A DNA stretch of 64,000 nt from positions 2,809,728 to 2,873,727 of the forward strand of contig JBBELK010000001.1 of NCBI GenBank assembly GCA_037783545.1. Direction: 5' to 3'. Position numbers and translations under genes: made by a program. Shown here one piece after another: positions 18,982-31,200 of the stretch (its first letter is position 1; every line of letters starts with the position of its first letter). A model generated the notes under the pieces. That model was not told the DNA's origin and searched no databases. It saw nothing but the letters and a program-made list of their open reading frames with translations. The stretch comes from Henricia sp. BOLD:AAB3569. Taxonomy: Eukaryota > Echinodermata > Asteroidea > Spinulosida > Echinasteridae.

Positions 18982-20020
18982 GCATCAGAAGCTGTACATG
19001 GGTTGAATCAGTAATTATGTCAGAAGCGTGTTTCTGGTCGCAGTCGCAGAAACAGGCCCAAATATTACCAGCATCATATTTTTTGTCTTTCAAGTGCCTT
19101 TATTGGTCTTCCATACTATTTTGGGTAACAATTTGTTTTAAAATGGTGGTGGCAATTTTGAAAAGTTTTTGAAATAATTAAGCGACGTTTCACTTTTAAT
19201 TGTGACAAAAAGTCACATTTTAGCAGTTTTGTTTTAAAAATAATGTATACATACATTTAATTTGTTTTTATTCTACATTCTTTGGCCACTTTTGTTTACA
19301 AAATTGAATGGAGAAAAACATAACTTCCATCAACTTATAATTATTTAAATTTCTACTTACCGTACACAAATTTCATTGGTGTATACATACATGTAGTTTT
19401 TACCCAAGGGACCGATTGAAGATGCCCAATATAAACATGTACAAAGTACATCACAGATACTCTAATACATACTGCAGTACACGGCTACAAATGGAGAAGT
19501 GAATCAGAGTACATATTGAAAATGTTAAAATTTGTTTAGTCAGTGGGGGGTTATATTTTTAAATCAAAACTCATTACAAATTATTTGATAATTAATATTG
19601 GCTTAACTGCTTCAAATGTGCAATAGTACTTTAAAAGATTAATAGCTGCCTATATTTTGAATAATCTATATGTAATATGACTAGGATACTATCATTATTA
19701 TCATACTATACTATCTACAAATGTTTAAGTAGTTTAGTATGCAGCACAGCATTTAATTAATAGTGTTTTGTTCCAATTTTGTTCCATTTTAAGCAAACAA
19801 ATATTTTGATAGTTTAAAGTTTTTCAGGCGGATTCACAGTGAAAACCACAGAATCAACTTAGAAAGAAAGTGCTTTTGTTTCACTCCAAACCTCGCTACA
19901 CTGCTTGGCGACGTGCGTGAAAAGGCTTGATGTGAATCCAGCATTAGGCTGGATTCGAATTCTGTGGCTAAGGACTGCCATAGCAACAGCATGGTCACAG
20001 CCACTAATTAAGATGCAGCC
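18982..20020. other. AT-rich stretch downstream of the JmjC gene
   Basis: I see no gene or clear repeat boundaries. It presumably includes the 3' UTR end and the intergenic space between the JmjC gene (plus) and the MARVEL gene (minus). Confidence 0.4.
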
Positions 20021-20024
20021 TTAA

Positions 20025-20468
20025 GCTTAGCGTACATCAACTGAAAGCAACCAACTGGGAGCAACTGATCAGTTGCTCAAAAAGGTCGATGTGCGCGTAC
20101 TTGCAACTAGAAAAATACCCGTTGCCGCGATTTGCTCATGTTTTACTTTCTGGCAACTAGTTGCTGTCAGGTGCACGCGTGTGTCTGAATGTGCGCGCTA
20201 TGCACTGATCTGGGGCCAATTTCATAAAGTTGTTTAGCAGAAAAATTTGCTTAATCCAATATTTGTTTGCTTTATAAAAATGGGTCAATAGTCAAAATTG
20301 CATGTCAATTTGTGTTTTTCAAAAGAATATATGCTATTCTTGCTAAGAATTAACACAGTTGAGATATAATTTTGATTTTTATCCCATTTTTATAAAGCAA
20401 ACAAATTTTTGATTAACCACATTTTTATGAAATTGGCCCCAGTTGCAATTTCGATGTATGCTAGGCTT
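20025..20468. mobile_element. Inverted-repeat element, family TTAA-9, with a nested element
   Basis: The ends are gcttagcgtacatcaactga and cgatgtatgctaggctt, with TTAA to the left. Words such as gcaactgatcagttgct recur. Inside, 20212-20440 is another element with ends ggggccaatttcataaag and its mirror. A second family copy is at 31131-31609. Confidence 0.7.
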
Positions 20469-20470
20469 TA

Positions 20471-20589
20471 GGGGCCATCCATAAAGTATGTACGCACGGA
20501 GGGAGCCAATGTTAAAACATATGGGGGACCTCAAAAAATATGCCTACAGGGGGGCGTCTAAAACGTCGGCATTTTGTGCGTACGGCCCC
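20471..20589. mobile_element. Miniature element with ggggccatccataaagta ends
   Basis: It starts ggggccatccataaagtatg and ends gtgcgtacggcccc. Relatives are at 58092-58228 (with poly-C) and, more diverged, at 27578-27790. It directly abuts the TTAA-9 element. Confidence 0.65.
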
Positions 20590-21181
20590 TTAGAGAGAGT
20601 TATTTGGATGCTTGATACATTAGTGTATAGTTTTGATCTTACTTTTAAACTTTTTTGTAGATTATTTTGTGAAGTTCACTAGGGGATCATTAATCTAATG
20701 CACTATATAAACTTTGATTTATTATATAACATGTACTACAATGACTCACATAATACATGAAGATGCATACAAATAATACAGCTTTTAAAATCCAAACATA
20801 TCTCAATGCTCCAATTTTTCGTATGTCCTAGCGGTTAGCATCGTGCTATTTTATGCATGCTTGCAAATTTTTTTTTTAATATTTAATTTTAAAGGGATTA
20901 AAGTTTTAACTAATATTTTTCAAAAGCACACATTTTTGTCTGTAATTTTCTTGTTGGTCTTTTAAGGTTGCCCACACCATTCTGGCCTGTCAATCAAACA
21001 GCGCGCATTAACCAATTGGAGTGCGCCTTACCGGTCATGTGATCACAGGCCGTTGTCAGCTATTAGCTCTGTCAAACTTGGGCATGTGCACCTAGCAAAT
21101 GTACACAAACCAATGGCATATGTGGGAATTTACTCCAGACATGACTGGTTGCCATGATATGTGTAAATCAGACACTAGTGC

Positions 21182-21364
21182 ACAGCTTCCAACCCTCCCG
21201 GATTTTGCAAAAGATTCTTCAGAAAATGACTAATTTTGTGAGTGCCGTCATGGATAAAAACCCTCCTGGATTGTCAATTAACAACTTTGGAGATTTTTAG
21301 ATGTGTTTGGAGTCACAGAATGAACCTGTTTTCCTCCCCAAACTCTGGGAGGGTTGGCAGCTCT
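21182..21364. mobile_element. Miniature inverted-repeat element
   Basis: The ends are cagcttccaaccctcccgga and tgggagggttggcagctctg. It is about 183 bp and non-coding. Confidence 0.6.
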
Positions 21365-21827
21365 GTAGGTATTCTAATCCACTAAATAAAGTAGTATTTT
21401 TCCCGTTTCCAAAATCAAACGTTGAGAAATGGTAATGAATAGTAGAGACACCCTTTTACAAATTTTTCAAAGGCAGTTTCAACTCATGAAAATATTTGTA
21501 CCGTTGAACTCATAAATATTCATGTATTGTATACTAAAAACTACGTATAGTTACACAATCATTATATACTTGCACGTGATTCATTTAAAAAACACCCAAA
21601 AAGAAGAGTAGCAAATACATTTGGAAATGCACGGGAAAGCTGCGAGCTAAACATTTTTGTTGTTTTGAGAGAATCACTGTTCGCGCTGCGCGTTTTATTG
21701 ATCGCGCTACCCATGATGCACACAATAAACAATTTCAACACGGTGCAAAAAGCCTCGCTTTGGTTACGTTCTTTTTAATAGGGGACAAGGGAAGATGGCC
21801 ACACCGTGATAAAGGTCTGTTGTTTAA

Positions 21828-21995
21828 AGGCACAATGTATCATTTACAAGATGGAATTTTTTAAGGATTCCTGGAATAAGGGCAGAACATACACCATTCA
21901 TGTATCTAAAGAAATTGCTATAAACACTTGACTATTTTGTTTTTTGTCAACTCAAAAAGTAAAAATTTGAGTCATTGCAAATGATACAATGGCCT
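21828..21995. mobile_element. Miniature element, family TTAA-3, just 3' of the cassette B stop codon
   Basis: It is 168 bp with ends aggcacaatgtatcatttac and gcaaatgatacaatggcct, flanked by TTAA at 21824-21827 and 21996-21999. Only 13 bp separate the right TTAA from the stop codon at 22013-22015. The 3' UTR of the minus-strand transcript would therefore run straight into it. Confidence 0.85.
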
Positions 21996-22012
21996 TTAAT
22001 AGTCGTCAAGTT

Positions 22013-22201
22013 CTACTTCGGTGGAACAGGACCTGCATCGTAAGCAGGGGGCGGATCATATTGCTGTGCCGGCGGAGTCACGGTCGTTACGGTCGCCGCC
22101 GGTCCGCGTCTGAACTGACCAATCCCACCCTGCGCTTGAAAGGCACGGAAACTAAAGAAAGTGCTCACGCCATACAGAATCATCAGAACAAATCCCACGA
22201 C
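22013..22201 (-). CDS. MARVEL gene cassette B exon 4 (TM4, tail with PPAY)
   Basis: 62 codons and TAG. The acceptor is ggatcattacag. VVGFVLMILYGVSTFFSF is TM4. The tail is unrelated to that of cassette A except for the PPxY motif in YDPPPAYDAG, and it ends PVPPK. Confidence 0.9.
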   Translation of the reverse strand, partial: VVGFVLMILYGVSTFFSFRAFQAQGGIGQFRRGPAATVTTVTPPAQQYDPPPAYDAGPVPPK

Positions 22202-25200
22202 CTGTAATGATCCAAAGAGTTCATGTAAGTACGTAGTAGTAATAGATACATTTGTAGTCAGAAGTTTACATTCAACTGTGTTTAAACTTGCGTTGTCACC
22301 ATTTTTGTAACAGTCTTTACTAAAGTCGTGATTTTGTGGAATTCCTCATGTGCTTGCAGTACTTAACTCTTTCACTGCCCATTGTTGTTAACATTTAACC
22401 CTAAAGTGCTGAACTTTTTGTATTTTTTGAAATTGAAGTCATACATGCATGATGGTTGGCGTGTTGAAAGAAACAATTATACAAGCAAGGTTGTATTTTG
22501 TACAATATAACACTTTCAGAATGCATACAATAGATCGTACATACATGTACGACTTGGGCAGTGAAACAGTTAAAACATAGCTTGCACACCTTGCAATGGT
22601 TCGGGTAGTCCTGTTTACCATTTTGGGTGATGGTGTACATTTATGACTTCAACTGTGTATACATGTAGCTCACATTTCATATGGATGTGTTCACATGTGC
22701 TGCACATTAAAATAGGTTTTATGAAGTTATACTGCTCACGATACATGAAAGTTAGGGATATTTTATTGAGGGTATGCATTCTGCTTGAATGATTTTGTAC
22801 ATGATTAGACAATTGTATCTGCATGACAGACACACCTACAGGAATAGGCGAAAACAGTCATTTGAAGAAAAAAAAATTTTTTGAAACATACTAACTCATT
22901 GTGAGTAGTGTGTCTTCCACCTCAACATTGTTGAGATACATTTTTATAAGAGCATTTTGACGGTAATCGACTTTACATGTAACATCATTCACCATGAAAA
23001 TCCCTTATAATGAACCAGAGAGCTACATGTTGTCTGTCATGGGATGCATAGGATGCAAATGTGTTTAATTGCTTTGGTCGAGGGCACAGGTACTATACGG
23101 TATCAAACTCGCAACGACCCTAACCACTCGGACACAGACATCTCGGAACTACATGTACGAATGCTTCAGACAATCTCTGCCACTAGGCCTGTATTAGCCC
23201 GTTTCGAACATGTGTGAATACGCCATTTTGGGAGTCAAATAATGCTGAGTCATTGTGGAAGCGATGTGCGTGCGCATTGTGTGTGCTTCTGGTGGGCGTA
23301 ACACGGTTTAATTCACCAATGGTAGCCTTAGTATATGGACACACACAACGCGCACGCACATTGCTGCCACAATGACACAGCATTATTTGACTCCCATAAT
23401 GACGTCATTGGAAAGGGGTCAATACAGGATTTTAATGTCCCTAGCCTTTAGACAAGGCCTTGTGAATTGTGGTAATTATGTGACTTGAGTAGAGTCTACA
23501 CACTCCAAGTGGCTCATTACAGAAGGTGTAACGCCAAAGCCATAAGGCCTTGCCAATGTCCCAAAATGTGGTCCGCAGCCAATTTCATGAAACTTTACGC
23601 AATTGCGCAAGTCCACTTACGCCATTAAAATGTGGCGTAAGTTGGAAAGTGTCGGAAGACAGTGAAAAAAATGGCGATAATGCAGCTAGCTACACGTGCT
23701 TATTTACCGCATTGTCAACGAACTGAACCCCGGCCTTCCGTTAGTAGAAAACGTCCTTTTAAAATGTTATCATCACTGTGAAATTTGCGATGTAACACAT
23801 GATGAGCGAGCGACATGAGCGACAGCAGCCATGATGACAGTGCAAAATTTTTGAAAAACAACGACGTATGTTTTATGTATGAATATTTTATCAAGTGCAA
23901 ACATCAAATAGTCGTTGATAAAACTAGAAATTATCCTCGTCCTAGAAGTGCTACAAAGTGAAAAAATTAACGTTGCGCAGCAAATAGAAGTAGAGTTTCG
24001 TGAAATCGATCTTGGGTTTATTGCGCAGCTACGTCATAAAGTTATGGCGTAAGTCTTACGCCATGGCACAAGTTGCGCAATGTTTCGTGAAATCAGCTGC
24101 AGGACACACTCCTTTATTAAAGACTTGAGATGTGAATTAGACTTGATAAAAGGAATCTGATGTTACTTACTGCAGCGACAGCAGTCCCAAGATAACTGAT
24201 ACCCTTATACTCGAGCCAAGCAGCGTTGAAATCTGAAATCACTGATGCACGGTTAGCCACGATACATGCAGCAATGAAGTAGTTAACGGTCCATACCAAA
24301 TTGTACACAAGATCCTGTCAAAACGGAAATCAAAAATTTTCCCATTTATTTCATTTAATTTACAGAATCAACAGCATAAAGCACGCGCATCCAAACTGCG
24401 ACCAGTGTACGGTACTGCCGTTTCTTTGGGAGAGAAACACAAGGAATTTATTATGTAGAGCAGCAATTTTTCTGGAAAAAAAAGATACATCATATTATAC
24501 ATGTATAAAATCAACCAAACAATTACGTATGGTACATTTTACATCAATATATAAAAAGAAGCCCTGTAAAAATTAAAGGTTGTTAAACCACTTGGCACCG
24601 GAGGATGTTTAACCACGTTCTGGCAATGTATATTCGCTGGCAGAGTCGTGACGTCACATTGCGGGTGCCGGACTGTAAAAATGGTTACTGGTTCACGCTC
24701 ACGTTTTACATCCATTGTGTTTGCACACAGTGTATTTTACTATTATTCTTTTTGAAGAAAATATAAAAAAATAAGGACCATAATAGTTTGCTCATACCTA
24801 CTCTCATAGCGATACGCTACCATCCTGCCTTATTTTGTGATGTTTATAACAGAAAAACTCAACAGAAAATGTTCCCTTTGTGGCTCCTGTGCAAAAGGAA
24901 TGGAGAAACGCGTTGCCATGCAAGTAGCGTGAGCCGTTGTGAAAGAAGTGAGCGCATCTGCACGGAAATTGACGTCACACTCTGCCAGCGAATAGACAGC
25001 CGAAGTGTGACAGGGGTTGCTATGGCTCTATAAGCACCACGGCCGTCGGAAAAAGTACCATTTAAAAAGCACTGCAGGGACACGGCTCAGTGATTTGAAT
25101 GTATAAAACTACAAACAACATACAAGATGAAGCGAAAAAGTGATTGCAACCACAAGCTAATTTTGGCGAGTTTTACCAATTTACACAAAAAGGTATTTAT

Positions 25201-28200
25201 GAATGGGATTAGAAGTGGGTTTGGCCGGTCTTAATAAACAATCTGTTTAATCCAGCGGTGCGTGGGCAATCCAGCGGTGCGTGTGGGCGATCCAGGTACC
25301 TCGTTACAGGAGTGTACCAGTCGACAGCTGGCAGTGTGTAACCAAATGAACGGGACATATACCCCTGCATTAATGGACTCTTAGCATTTCCATATTCTAG
25401 AGATTGTATATAACCAGGTGCGGATCCAGGATTTTTTTTGGGGGGAGGGGGGGTGGTGTTGGGAGAGGTTGGGGTTGGCTAAATGCGCAGTAAAAAACCT
25501 CCCTTTACTCCGTTTATAGCTAGATACGCTAACAAAAAAAGCTATAAAAAAAGCTCGACTGAGAAGAACGTGCCCAACAGATGACAGACATCACTCCAGT
25601 TCCCAATTGCTCAACATCATCAATTTCATCAACTGCATCAATTACCCCCCTTCTCCCCCCATGCCAAGGCTGTTTGTGCACAATCAATGGGGAATTCCCA
25701 TGTGGGACTGCTGGCCTGGTAGCTTGTAACTGATACAGCGGGTGAATGAACTTACCCAGGCCACACAAATTCTACAATATGTTTCTGAAGTGTTTAATGT
25801 ACATGCATAAAGTCATGGAAAATGAGATTTTAACTAAATTCATACGCAGAGTAATTAACAAAAATGCATAATTAGGGTCCCTTCCCGGAGGGTTAAAACC
25901 GGATAGGGGCCTAGACGCTGATAAGGGAAAACCCACGCGGCCAAGTACGGGCTGCAAACCACATACACGCCCTGGAATCGAACCCTGGACGCAAGAGGTG
26001 AAAGGGGAGTTAAAACCACTAGGCCAACCCGACCGCCCATGGATATTAAATACAGACAGTGGATAAAAAATGTCTTGTAATACTTACAGTTGAAATCCAG
26101 TTAATGTTTGTCAATCGCTTGTCCAGTTGCAGAAGAAACACGAAGAACAACAAGATTGTAAGGACTACGGAAGTCATACCGCTAATTCTACCGTATGTAA
26201 CGAAATTAGAACAAGTCACCAGCAGGATGAAATAGATGAGCGACAACACCTACCAAAAATGACAACGGAGAAATATTACAAGATTAATTCACCTTGTCCC
26301 CATACCGCTCAGGCTAGGTAAAGTTTTCGAGACAATAAGCAGAAATCTGCGGCAGAACCACACTCAATAGAATACAAAAACCACAACGGAAATTCCAGGC
26401 GGAACACGACATTCCACACAGTGTCTGGGCACCGGCAGGAATTTTCATTGTGTTTTGGTATTTTAATGAGCGCGGATCTGCCCCAGATTTCTTCTTATGG
26501 TCGCAAAAACTTGACCTCGTCTGCGCGACTTAAGGGCCATTTTTGTAGAGCATGTCACATATTTTAACCAGTGTTGTAGTTATAGGGAATGGTGTTGATA
26601 CAAGTACATATACAAGTACATATACAACTCTCTGTGCATTCAGAATGAAGGTAACCATTTCAGTTTTAGCTTTTAGAGTTACTCAGGGCCTTTGAAATGC
26701 TGAAAGTACTCAGAAAAAGTACTTGCCGAGTACTTTTCTAGTACTTTTTATCATGTCAAAACATAAAAATGAAGTGATTATCTTCAACCCAAGTTTAATT
26801 GATGTACAGTTGTTAACACCATCTGCGCCATGAGCATCTTTTTTTATGGATACCAGCGCATTATAAATTTTCATTATTATTATTATAAATGTACAGCGAG
26901 TTTGACATTCTCCGTAAATCTAGTTTTTTTAGAACTCGACAGCAACATTGATTTTAACAGAGCTAGGAGAAGGCATCACTGAAGTACATGTAGGGCAAAG
27001 CATAAGGTCCAACTCACATACCTAGAAATCAAATGTTTAGTTTAAACTTGGTTATTAAAACAAGAGTCCATATATATCTTTGTAAATAATAACAATAGTT
27101 AACCATGTTTGACCTGAATTAGCTCAACAGAAAATCAACCTTTTGCATGTTTCTCGTGAACAGTGTCTGATGTATTTGTGTATACTTCCTTGCACATGCA
27201 AGCTTAGTATCCAGATGACCAGATTAACTTGTTGTTGCTATGTGGTGCATGCGGTAGGTGTGAAGTACAGAATCAATACGTGTTCATTATAGGGGAGAAT
27301 AGCATAAAGCAACCAGACTGTTGGTTGCTTGGCAATGGCGTGCACCACGCAGCAACAACAGCATAGTATGTGGACGTCTGAGCCGCACCTTCATTTGAAA
27401 GTGATGGATACGGGGCGCGTGCCATAGTGGACAAGTTACCGGCAAAAGGTTAACTTCAAGCGGTTTTCTTTGAGTTATCACGTTTATACAACATTCATTA
27501 ATCTGACTAAATTCCCACAGTCAATTATAAAATAAACCACTGTGGTCTCAGTATGAGTATAGTACACAATACATCAAGGGGCCGTCCAAAGTTGTCAGCA
27601 TTTTCACGGCTCCACAAAGCGTACGAAGGGGGATGAGGGTCGAGTGCGTATAGGATTTAACATGCACTGAAAATGTTGACATTTCATGGTAGTGACAAAA
27701 AAATGTTGATAAATAGTATTTCGGGGAGGGAGTGGTCTTGAAAAATACTCTCTCTAGAACTGTGAAAATGTCGACAACTTTGGACTGCCCATTTGTATAA
27801 AAACTAAACTTACCGCACAGCAATGAAAATATGAGATTTACAAGCCAAAAAACCCCATACATGATACATGGATTACAAAAAAAAGCTGCATTTTTATTTT
27901 GTATGGCTTTGTAACATTACATAATACAAAATGCTAGTTTATTCTGAACATAGGTGCAATTCATGTATTGTGGTTTTACCTAGATTAATTTTAAAAAGTA
28001 TAATTAAAAAGGCGATCCGGGAACATCAAAAGAAAAGAAGTCCACTCATTTTTGAAATCAACCACACATAAAAGCATAATCAACTGCCATTTTATTTTAT
28101 GGGCCATTTTATTTTTTTTTAGGTTCACCCAGATTTTGCAAACCAAATATTCCTCTTTGATTTTTAATATTCAAATTTACTGGGCTCCAAGGATTTGTAT

Positions 28201-31200
28201 GAGGCATAAAACACCCAAATAAATCCCTGTCATCTGATTAGTGCATTGTCAGTCACATGTCATTGAATTATTCAGTACAACCCATGCTCTGGGCTGCAGG
28301 CACCATGGGTTATCCACGACGCTTCGTGGGTTATCCACTTGAACTACACGTTATGCGCAAAAAGTAGGCCAGCTGTCGGCTGTACTGATGGTTGGCCTCT
28401 CGATTTTCATATTGCATGTTAAAGCGGACACGTTCATTGCGAGCTAGCCAGCTATTCACTAGACATACAAGACACAATGGCAATGGCTAATTTGCAAGTT
28501 CAGATGACGAGAATTTGTTCTGGTGTTTTATAAAACAAATAATGATGTTCAAAATTTGTGCAATAGAAAGAATAATTTCTTTCGGTGACAGATTCAACAT
28601 TCTATTCCACCCGGCTTCGCCTCATGGAATAGAACATTGAATCTGTCATCTCATGAAATTATTCCTACTATTGCACATTTTAAAAATAGACATTCATTAT
28701 TTGTATACTAACACATAATAAACATCCATAATTTGATGCCAAGTTAAATGATTTTATGTACCCTTACATCCTATAAAAATACAACTATCTTGGGACACCC
28801 TGTGTTTAAAAATACAAAGAAATATTTTCCAATTATAGTGCCACAACTTTCAAATCTGCTAAAAAAGAGACAAATACAGCAAAATTCAATCTCTATAATG
28901 CTACCAATTAAAATTTATCCACAAAAAGAAATCAAAATTGTCCTGAAAATGGGTCGGACAAAACTGGCTATGGTACATGTAGCTATACATGTAGGGGGCC
29001 AGGGAGAGGGTTTATGACATCCGATTTGCCGACTGCAATTTTCATGAGACTATGGATTTTACATGCAACTAAAAACTATCAAGTTTCATACTGAGCCCTT
29101 TATTTACCAACTAAAATAAAAATGATTGACGCTTCCAAACTACCAACCCTCCCCCTCTCCCCTCCCTCATTTGCTACAACAAGCCAGGAAAATAATGTAC
29201 AAGCATTCTATTTTAAATATACAAGTAATAGACTACTAAAATGAAAATGTCACCCTTTGTGTGTTGCCATTGATTTTGGGTCTACACTAAAACCAGTGAA
29301 CTGTTTCCCTACGCTATACCAATGGACGTTTCAGATTACCCACGAATGTTTAGACCCAATTACCATGGGAACTGACGTCACACTTTAGTAGTCTATTACC
29401 CCACAAAGGTTCAGTGAAACTATAATGGCCACTATAAACAGGTGGCCCCTTTACAAAAATAATTATACACGTGGCGTTTGGGACCAAAGTTGGGTGGCCA
29501 CTATGAACAGGTTGCCTCTTTATCAAGGTGGCCTTAATAGCAGGTTTCACTGTAATATGTGACCCTCTAGCACAAAAGCAGTCAGAAGTCACATACATTT
29601 CCTATAGCCACTAATGCAGTGCATGAGTCAAAATTCTGAAGAATTTTAGCGTTAAAAGCTAGCTGTATACATGTATGTACAATTCTCACAATAAGTTTGG
29701 GATATTGGTATGTTGTCAATCTTGGAATTACATATTTTGTTTTAAACGACCGGTTTTTACTTATTTCTGTGACAAGGTGTGTCTGTCATATACAAAATCA
29801 TGCAAGCGGAATGCATACCTTCAATAAAATTTTGCATACACCCCACAATATACATGTATCTCTAACTTACTGTGAGTAGTGTATTTCACTCCGAGTTCAG
29901 TGTATCTCAAATCTTGCTTATAATGTGGGTGCAGCATACTCAAAATCTGTCATAAAGACCCAAAAAATGCATAAAAACAATCAAACTTCTTTTGTCCATT
30001 TCTCAGCCCAATTTTGTCATATTGCCAAAATGTATACATCATTGGAAAGCTTATTTAATCATACATGTAGGCATAGGAGACGGGGGGGGGGGGGGCAAGG
30101 GGAGCTGGTGACTTTCAAAAGTGAGGGGGGTGGTGGGCGGGCAAAGATGTCAATTTGCACCCCCACTTTTTTGCCTTCTATATACGTCGTAATTCATATT
30201 TTGTCAGTAAAATCATGGTACTGTTGGCAAAAAATAAAAAAGTTAATGAAACTAATATAACACTGCTGATAAAACGCCACGGCAGTGACAATGCTATTAC
30301 ATTATATTACATACATGTATGTCCATACAAGCTGTTGCGTGAGGGCGCTCACCAAGCCCCGCCCTCTCCCCGCCCCCCCTCTGAGCGACACCAGCTGTGC
30401 CGCAACTCTCCACTTTATAAGAGCTTGCTACACCTATGTTAATGCACTTTCAAAAATTTACCCATGTGGCTAGTTTTCTGCTGGAGGATCACATACATGT
30501 ACAAGCATGACAAACCCCACTCCAAATACAGCAGCACTACTCCTGCCTACAAAATACACTATTCTATCACTTTTTGCCGTTTTATGGTGGCCTTTACAAA
30601 TACATACTTTAATCAAAATATTATGATAGTCAATGATATGTTTTTATAATACAGTCAGTACTGCAAAAGGAATAAAAACTAAATGCACAACACTGCTTAA
30701 AAATACTGAGAACTTACCAATGCTATCAGACATGCTGTATTCTTGTATGTAAAAACGGTTACTTTCCCTATATGCTATTTCTTATCTACATCAGCACCTA
30801 TATGTTACATAACTGGAAAACTACGGTGTTATCTCCATATGTGATTGACGATGTGTTAAAAAAAAAATGTGTGCGCACATTGATATAAATTCATCTTCAA
30901 TTGTTACCTTCTAACAAAAAGATATCCTGGGCAGAATTACTACTATTTATTATTTGAGCAGGATTTTCCAGTGAAATACATGTAGTTGATTAAAGGCACA
31001 GGCTCGTCAGCAATGTGCACGCGCCAAATTCGTGCAACGAAATACGCAGCTCCATAGCAAAGGTATGGAGCTGCGTATTTCGTGGTACGAATTTGGCACG
31101 CGCGCGTTGCTGACGAGCCTGTGCCTTTAAAGCCTAGCGTACATGGACCTTGCACTGGAAGCAATTAGAAGCAACTCGCGGGATCTGGGAGCAACTGATC

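Noticed and set aside
30070-30170. G-rich tract as a possible CRISPR-like or regulatory array
   Set aside because: It is simple-sequence G with no regular spacer pattern. No CRISPR array is expected or seen in this animal DNA.
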